Virus record (IMG/VR): IMGVR_UViG_3300042304_000916
Location: 1 to 36,542 of that record
Length of the DNA: 36,542 bases
Strand: one strand, 5' to 3'
From: a virus
The notes under the pieces are model-generated. The model was given only the letters and a program-made list of their open reading frames with translations. It ran no database searches and was not told the origin of the DNA. This document shows positions 22,224-31,200 of the stretch, piece after piece; position 1 is the first letter of the stretch; each line of letters opens with the position of its first letter. The position numbers and the translations under genes were made by a program.

Positions 22224-25200
22224 CTATTCTGAACGGAACTTATCAAATTCTTCTGAACTAATTCCCAGCTTCTCCAAGAGCAGTTGTATCTGTGCTGGGC
22301 TCATGGAAAGTGGGTTTCTCCCAGTTGCCTTGCCAGATGACCGTGGGTTGTTTATGAAGTTCTTTGCAGTAGAGATTGATGGGCGACGACCCGTGACTTC
22401 GGCAATTGCCTCAACCACTTGTTGTGGGAACCCTCTTTTGCCTCTAAGTGAGTCAAAAGCCTGATTACTAAAGACATCCGCCAGTGGCATGCTGTCGGTT
22501 CTTCTAACAGAAGTAGCAATTTCAGTTGCATCGCCGTATAGGTCAGAAGCCTTCTTCTTGGACTTCTTTGCCTTCAATAGGGCATCAACCTCTCCTGCGG
22601 TGATACCACGGCTCAGAATTCTCTTCCAAGTCGTTTCACCGAATATGTCAATGTTTTCCTTGATAATCGAATACCGTGAAGCATCCCTGTCAATTCCAAC
22701 CTCTTCAAGAACTGCACTAGCGTCTAGGTAATTTCTTGACTCTGTTGACCTTGGGGCGCGGGTACCGGGGACATCTGGAGCCATATCACCAGTATCTGGG
22801 ATGTTTGCTTCAATGTCTATTGGTTTGCCAGATTCGTCATAATACGAGAGTGGGTCTTTTCCTACGCCCCATAGATTTCTGTCACCATCAACTTGGATAC
22901 GAAGCCTGTCAAGAAGGTAGACATCTCGTGTTCGTGCACCTGGCTTGCGCATCTTTCGCGCCACATCAACTGGCACGCCTAGTTCTGCGGCAAGTTGCTC
23001 GTCTGTCATGTTCTGTTTTCCGCCAAACCTTCTGGCAGCACGATTGACGATTGGCTCAAATCCCCACGAGCGACCACCAGAACTCTCTTCACCAACGACG
23101 ATGTCGCTTGGGAGGATGTCAATTGGTTCGCCTCGTGAACCAAACCCATACTCTGATGCATCTGGTCCGTTACGGCGTTTGCCTGGTCGCTTTTTGGAGC
23201 GCAATCTATCTCCGTCAACATAACTCTGTCTATCTTCTGGGGTCCAATTGGTTTTTGGCACACGTGGACGCTTTTTGTCGCCACGGGAGGCAAGACCGCG
23301 CGTATTTCTGACGTATTGGTCACCTTGCTTGCGCAATGTCATCCTATTGAGTGCATCCCACTGCTTGTCTGACAGTTCACCATTTCTGTCATACTGTCCA
23401 ACGACACTTGTCGTGAACCTATTACCCATTCTTCTGGCAATAGCGATAATTTCATTCTTCTCTTCTCGGCTGAGATTCATTCTGCTCGCAAAACCATCTT
23501 CTGGAGATGGTCCTTCTGGCATCATGTCTTCTTGTTCCATCATGTAATCTTGGGCGGCATCATAAGCCCAGTCCATTGCATCAAGTTCGTCTGGGTCCAT
23601 TGAGTCCCCACCAGAAGCAAGACCGTTTTCATAGACCCGACCGTTTTCGTCAAGTAATGAACCAGTTTGTGGGTGGTCAAATGCTTGAGCCCATACAACC
23701 TTGTTGTCGTCACTCAGCATTGAAGGCTTTAATGATGCTTGGTATGAGGTTTCGCCGAGTTCGTCAGCATAAACATTGTCCCACTGACCAAGGACTCTTG
23801 TCTTTCCCTTGTCCTTGCCACTAGTGATGATTTGCTCTGCTCTTACGAAGTATGTGTCGCTTCCGCCGTCGTAACCAACAATCACTTGCTGATTTCTATT
23901 TACAGGAAGAACCATCTCGTTATTGCGCTTCTTTGCTCGTGTTCCAGAGATTGCCATGAGATTTCCACGACCGATTTGGGAGAGTGCTGTTCTCATATCA
24001 AATTCACTTGGCTCATATCCACCAGATGTCGGCCAGTCGCCACGAGATGCAAGACCTTGAACGGAAACTGCTGGGTTTCCAACAACAGCGATTTCTGGTG
24101 TTTCAAACTCAGCCTTTTCACCGTTAGAGAACTTACTCTTTGCATTAGGTGAAATATCCAAGACATAGTTGACTGCCTTTTGGGCATCGGTCATTGCTTT
24201 TTCCAATGCCTCTGGGTCGTCCTTCAACTTCTTCAACCAAGATGCGAGGTACGGTCCATGATTCTCTTGAATGTTTGGTTCGATGTTGTGCGAAGCCATG
24301 AACATTGCAGATGCAATTTCCGCTACGAGTTCTTCGTATGCATATTCAGGTGTTCCGAAGGTGCCCATTTGTTCTCTTCCGAGACGACCATTTCCACCAG
24401 TCCAGTGCATCAATTCATGTGCAACTGTTGAGTAGTAGCTTCTCGCATCATTAAAGTTCTCAAAGTCTGGAACTTGAATAAAGTCGCCACTTGGTTGGAA
24501 GAATGCCTTATCTCCACCATTTTTAATAACAGCAGGAATCTCGGAAATAGTTTTCTCCAAGTCGGCAACTCTTTCTGCTTCTGGGAGAATTTCTTTCTTA
24601 TCAAAATCATCAGGCATTCCATCAATTTGCTTAAGGTTGAATACCGTTGCAACCTTGAACATGATTCTTCCGTCAGTGGATGTACCATCGGCTTTTTCTT
24701 TGCCTTTAATAAACATCGGAACAAAGATTGTCGTTCCCTTTTCGCCCTTGCGAACCTGACCGCCAAGACCCTGCCACTGGTTGTATGTTGCCCACTTGTT
24801 TGAATCAAACCCACGAGCATCAGCAATTACGGATAGGAAGAACCAGTTTGAACCTGAATACTTTCTTCCAGTCGTGCCGTTTTCTGGCATTCCCGTTCTT
24901 CTCCATGGAAGTTTCCACTTACCAAGGTTTTCAGAATCTTCTAGTGCAGCAATGAGTTGTTTTTGCATTTCTGCAAAAACTTCTTCCTTGGTCTTTCTCT
25001 TTACACCGCTCTCTCCTCTTGAAGAAAATCCACGAGGGGTCAGTCCAAAGACATCACCATCTGAATATCCTCCAAGAACCGAGAGCGGGTCAACTTTTGG
25101 GCGGTCGCCGCCGGTCTTTGGGGTGGAAGGATTTGTTCCTAAGCCAACGATTTTTCTGCGCTTATTTTCAAGGTCGGTTGCTAGTGCGGCCATCTCAAAG

Positions 25201-28200
25201 GCATCCATGTTCTTCGCAAACAGTTTTTCAAAATCGTCTAACGATAGACCTAAATCAGCGAGCATTTCTTCAATTTTGTCTTCACTCAAACCTGGATTAC
25301 TTCTTTCAAGCATCTTTCGTGCCGACTCGTAATAGTCATCCTTGGCTTGTTTGAGGTTTCGTTCAAGGGCAATCAAATTTGCCTTTGCCTCTCCGTCGTA
25401 AATTCTTCCTATTTCTTTGTCAATTTCTCCCACTGTTGCACCATCACGGTCCATTTGGTTAAAGTATGCGCGATTGTTATCAATCATGTCTTCGGCAACT
25501 CTTCTTTTTTGACCTGTTGTCATCTTGGACCACGGTACGGTATTGATTGATGGCTTATATTCTGCCGAATCATCCCAAGTTCCACCCCCAGCTGGTGGGA
25601 GAGCTCTGTCAAGAGCATTGAAGATTGAAGCATTATCATCAAGCGGTGTGTCAACAGACATGGCAGATTGGTAATCCCTATCCAACTTTGATGTTCCGCC
25701 GCGTGACGCGAATCCTTCGCCAGCAGTGCGCCCGCGTTTACGTTCCCAATATGCCTCGTTGTCTAGTTCGCGTTGCCTTTCGATACGAATATCTTCATCT
25801 AGTTTTTTTCGCTCGTCGTCTGGTAGTCCATTAATGAAATCAGCGTAATCTTCGTAGGTGAATTCAGTGTCTTCGTAAAAGCGGTCTATGTCTTCGTCGG
25901 TTGCATAGTTTCCACCATCAACAAATCCTTGTGCATAAGAATCAAGTAAGTCTTCGCTTGGTTCACCATAGGTCGCATCGTATATTTCTTTTTTGGTAAC
26001 CCAATCATTGAGGGTATTAACTGTTGCATCATCAATATCGTCGGCTGTCAATTTTTTACCACGTGAAGCGAATCCGTCTGGTGTGATGTCATTTACATCG
26101 TAAGCGAATGATGCTGCTCGGTCAATTGCTTGCTCCAAAGCCGCACTTCGCTCTTCAATTCCACCGTCATGATTTTTAGAAAGTTCTTCAATGTATGGAA
26201 CTGCACCGCTAAATTGCCTTAGGTACTCTCTTTCACCAAGGATTTCTCTTGCCACTTTTTCTCTTTCATTGATGAAATCAAGCAACTCATCATTGGTTCT
26301 ATCTAATGCATCAGATGCATCTGCTTCATCCATTCCTTCAACATCTGGCATCATCGGTACACGAACACGCTTGCTTCTTGGAGCAGCTGGCTTGGCAAAT
26401 ATCTTGGGTCCGTAGAACTCAATCAATTCGTCAATCCTTTGCTTTCGCTCTTCTGGGTCAGTGATTTCGGCAAGGGATTCTCTGTCATCAGAATGCATTC
26501 TTGAAGGAACAATCCTTTGACCAGTACTGCTCTCGTTGATTGATGCACGAGAGGCGAATCCATCACGACCATTGCGTCGTGCATTCACCTTCTGAATATC
26601 ACCAGTCGTGTATGCACGCTTGTTATAGTTTGTGGCCTTGCCATTTTCGTCAAGGTAGAAACCGTTCTCGTTTGTGCGGTTTGTGATTTTTGGATTTGAC
26701 CGCTCAGCTGGTTCTCCCATTGAGTAGAAAGCTGACTGAGGAATTGCTTCTTCTCTTCTAAAGTCAAAGTCATCTCGCACTCGGCGCAATGTTGCACCAC
26801 GGCTATCTGATGCTTCAAGGTCGTCAACTACTGATTGTGGGACATTTTCATAGATGTAGAACTCGCCGGTTCCTTTTCCATCTCGTCCACGGTATTCGAC
26901 GCGGAGTTCACGCTTATCTGGGTCGTACTGAACTCTGTTAAGTGCGGCGCTAGAGCCAACGTCAACGTTTCTGTAACCCATTCCAAGCGACTCTGCTTGC
27001 ATTTCCATCATTGCGATTTGACGGTCATCGTATGCTCGTGCTTTTGCATCAGCAGTGATTTCGTCAGCTGATGTTCCGCTTCCTGCGTTGATTGCTGAAT
27101 CTACTGCTCGTGTAAAGTAGCGACTCTGCTCGTCTGGCCCAATTTCGTTCCAATGCGAGTCAATCTGTGCCTCATATGAACCTTCACCAAGTTCTGCACT
27201 TGCATCTGCATCTCTATCGGTTCTGTCTGAGCCACTTGCCCTTCGTACCGACTTGGATGCTTTAATTTTGTTGATGACTTTACCCTTTGAACTTGAACTA
27301 GCAAGTTCTTGAGCTTCGTCAGAAGTTACGCCTTCATAGATGTAACTTCCACCAGCATTGCCATCCTTGTCCTTGAAGGTAACAACCAGTTCTTGGGTAT
27401 TCGGGTCATAGTACGACCCGTAAAGAGCGGCACTTCTGCGAACATCAATGTCCTGAATTTTTGATGGCTTCTTCCCTGCGGATGCAGGCTTAGGTGAGCG
27501 AGACTCAAAAATTTGAATCATTCTTTCTTGGACTAGAGAATTTGGTTCGCCGTATTCGTCGCTAAGTTCGTACCCATCAAAACCATCACGCGCAAGACTA
27601 CGTCTAGCTTCATCTGCCAAGTCAGTCAAATCTGATTCAGACAAACTTCCTATTTCGTCACGGAGTTGCAAAACTTGTTCAAGCATGTCGTCTGATTCGG
27701 AATCTCCACGACCATTGATTGCATCAATCGTGCTTGACTTTGTAATCTCAACATCATGATTTCTCTTGACATCATTGATTACTCGACCAATTGAACTAGA
27801 ACCTGCTACTTCGTTGTCAAAGTAATCAGGTGAAACATCTGAGTATGTGTAGTACCTTGCTTCCCCACCAGTTTGACCTGGCTTAAACGCAACATGGAGT
27901 TCACGAGTTTTTCTGTCATAGTGAACTGCTTCAATTGCGCTTGAGTTTGGAGTCTCAACAGTGTCAAAGCGTGAACTGCCGCGTGATGCGAATCCACTCG
28001 TTGATTTACCACTGCTTGAGAAGAGTCTGTCTTCGGGGTAATCAGCATCGTAACCATCTACGCTTGGAATCTCATCAGTATCATACTCAAGGTCTTTGTA
28101 GTTACCTTTGGCAATAGATTCTTCTCTTGAAATAATAAAACTCATTACATCATTGGCTTCTTCAAGAACCTCCGCCAAATCGTCGCCTTGTTCATCTTTC

Positions 28201-31200
28201 TTTTCACCGGCACGAATGAGTTCGTCAACAAGATTAATTGTGTCACGAATCTTTTCTTTCTCATTCTCTGACTCCCACAATGAGGAACCGTCGTAATGTT
28301 CAAGAGCATCAATTTCCTCAAACCTTTTGGCGAGTTCGTTCAAGTCTGACTCAAGACCACCCTCTCCGTCGTCGCCATAAAGGTTGATTGAGTTTGATTC
28401 CAAGTCTTGAATTTTTGCCCAAATGTCACTTGCTTCATCAACCTTTGCTAATTGTGCGGTGCGATACTCGCTATTTCTTTCAATATTTTCTGTTGCTTCA
28501 GAAATTGCTTCATCTAGGCTCTCAAGGAGGTCAATGTCGTCGTCATCATCTGTTACATCGTAAATTGTTGTACTAGAGTCAATCTTTACACCATTGGCTT
28601 CTGCAATTTCTCTAGCGATTCGACTGCGTGTTTCGATTAGTTCTTTGCGCTGTTTAAGCAAGTCAGCATGACGAATGTCCATGTTTGAAGAGTTGCCGTT
28701 GTCTAGTGATGGAATATCCAACAAGTCAGAAACTTCTTCCTTGTATTCATCAGTTGATTTACGGCCACCACGTGAGGCGAATCCAGAGGTGTCATTATCC
28801 TCCATGATGTATCGAAGTTCATCATCAAGTGCGCTGAACTTTTCGTTCTTGTATGCATGTGATTGCCATGCAGATTCAAGAACCTCAAGAAAATCTTCGT
28901 CGCTTAAATTGGTTCTTTCGCTAATTTGTGAATCAGCAAAAGCCTCATTTTTTTCAGATGGTGTCAAACCATTCCAGTTTTCTACTAGAGCTTTTGAGTA
29001 TTCACGTAAAGGTTTTGGAATTCTTGAATCATCCTCTCGTGCGCCAAGTCTGTCTGAGATGAGTTCTTGTAATTTTGCTGCTGATGGTGGTTTACTTCCG
29101 CGTGATGCAAGGCCCATGTCGCCAGCATCGCCAAAGTCAACAAAGTCTGGATGGATTTCTGGGTTGTCCTGCAAGAATTCGTCATAATCAAAACCACCTT
29201 CTTCCAATACATTTTTTACTATGTCCCATCGTCCTTGGTCATATAGGTCGTCTTGAACTTGTTCAAATAACTTTTCTTTTTCCTTACTAGTGAATTCATC
29301 GTATGGACGCATTTCTGGCGTGGTATCACCACGTGAACCAAATCCGCGCTGACGCTCGTTGTAATTATCCGCCGCTGCATCAAGGTAGTTGTCGTAGGCA
29401 AGAGCCATTGCATACAGGGAATCGCCGTCTGCTTCTTTTAGATACTCGTCATGGATTGCATCATTTTCAATCCAGTAGTCGGCAACTCTTTCTGCTTCAT
29501 CCCTATCTGCACCGCTCCCCTTGAGCGCTTCAATTGCTTCTTTTCTGAAGTCTTTTGCAAATCCGTATTTCTCTGGATTCGCCATGAGGTCTTCAATCAT
29601 CGCCTCAGAGGAATGGTCGCGTGCGCCTGGGCGTGGGCTACCAGGGTTGTCTAGATAGTACTGTGCGTCAAGTTCTCCGAGCAAATCATCATTGGAATCA
29701 AGAAATTCTTGGACATCTTCTGGCAACCATTTGCCGAGGTCGTTATTCTTTCCAGGAACATCAAGTCTGTCGCCTCGTGAGGCGAATCCACTACCCCGAA
29801 GATTTGCATAGCTATTAACGTTGTTTAGGACTTCGTTGATTGCAAAGCGTTCGTTTGGCTTTATGGTTGGTCTCATCTTATAGAGGTTGGCGAGTTTTCT
29901 GATGGCGGCTTCCTCTTGTGGGCTTACCTTCCCATCACCTTTTCTCACCTTGTCCAGTCCACTCATTGCCATTCTGTACTCACTCGGTGAGAACTCGTCA
30001 GAAAGGAAGTCTCTGTTCCCTCTCTGTAGAATTCGTTCGCCATCATTTGGCATACGTGAAGCAAAGCCATCTGTTGGCTTGCCATCTCTGCTCTGCGCCT
30101 TACGTACGAATATGCGTTCAATTGCATTAGCGCGAGTCTCACGATTAGAGACACCCTCTGCTTCGTAGTCGCGCCCAATAACGCCAGCGTCACGTTGGAG
30201 AAGAACGAATCTTGCCTCGCCGTATTCGTTGCGTGCTTTTTCAAGTTCCTTCTCAAGTTCAGGAAGTGACATTTCCATCAATGAGCGGTAGTCGGATTCC
30301 ATCTTTTCGTTGCGTCTAGAGTCCTCTTCGTTGAGTCTAGGGTCAAGGACACTCGTCCTCTTTGCGGGTAATAGGTCGGCAATAAATTCTTCATCAGACA
30401 GGTCTAATCTTGCCTGTTTTTTGACCTTCTCTGCTTGCTTTGCTTTTCTTTGTTCGTTAAGAAGCAGTTTCTCAAGTTGAAGCCGTGTTTCAACACCCTC
30501 AAATTTATCTTCGCGTCCAAAGAAGTTAAACTTGTCATCATTCGTAAAACCTCTGCTGGTCTTGATTTTTTCGAGGGCATTGACGGACTCACTTAGATTC
30601 CTAGAGGCACCCAGTTCATTGAGTTCTTCCTTGCTGACATCTTGGAGAACGTAAGTCCGAATTTCTGTGCGTGTGTATTGAATTGCCCCACTTGCATCTG
30701 GCTCCCCCGCCTTCCATCCTCCACCGGTGGAAACAAATAACTCTTTGCTTTTATCGTCGTAAATAAGGTCATTAACAATTTCATCGCTTAAATTAATTTC
30801 TTCGATGGCTCCATCATCTACGACGCCTCTGACTCTACCTGGCTTGATTCTACTCAAAGAGGCAAAGCCATCTACTTCGTCATCTCCTGCATCATCTGCT
30901 GCCATGTACAATTCGTCGTATGTATTCTCGTCTTTGCGCAACCGTTTGACAAATGCATTTGCTTCACTGCGACTCATTCGGTAATTTCTCATCACCTCTT
31001 GCTTGACTTCTTCGTCAGACATTTGCGTGTAATCCATGTAGTCAACGCCATACTCAGAGTCAAGGTAGTTTTCAAAAGAACGTAATTCTTCCTTCGGTGT
31101 TGGCTTGTCGGTTAGTGAGGCCCCGCGTGAGTCAAATCCGCCACGGCTTCTTTCGTAGTCTTCGTAGTCGGGTTCGTACTTGGAATTTTGAGCATCAACC

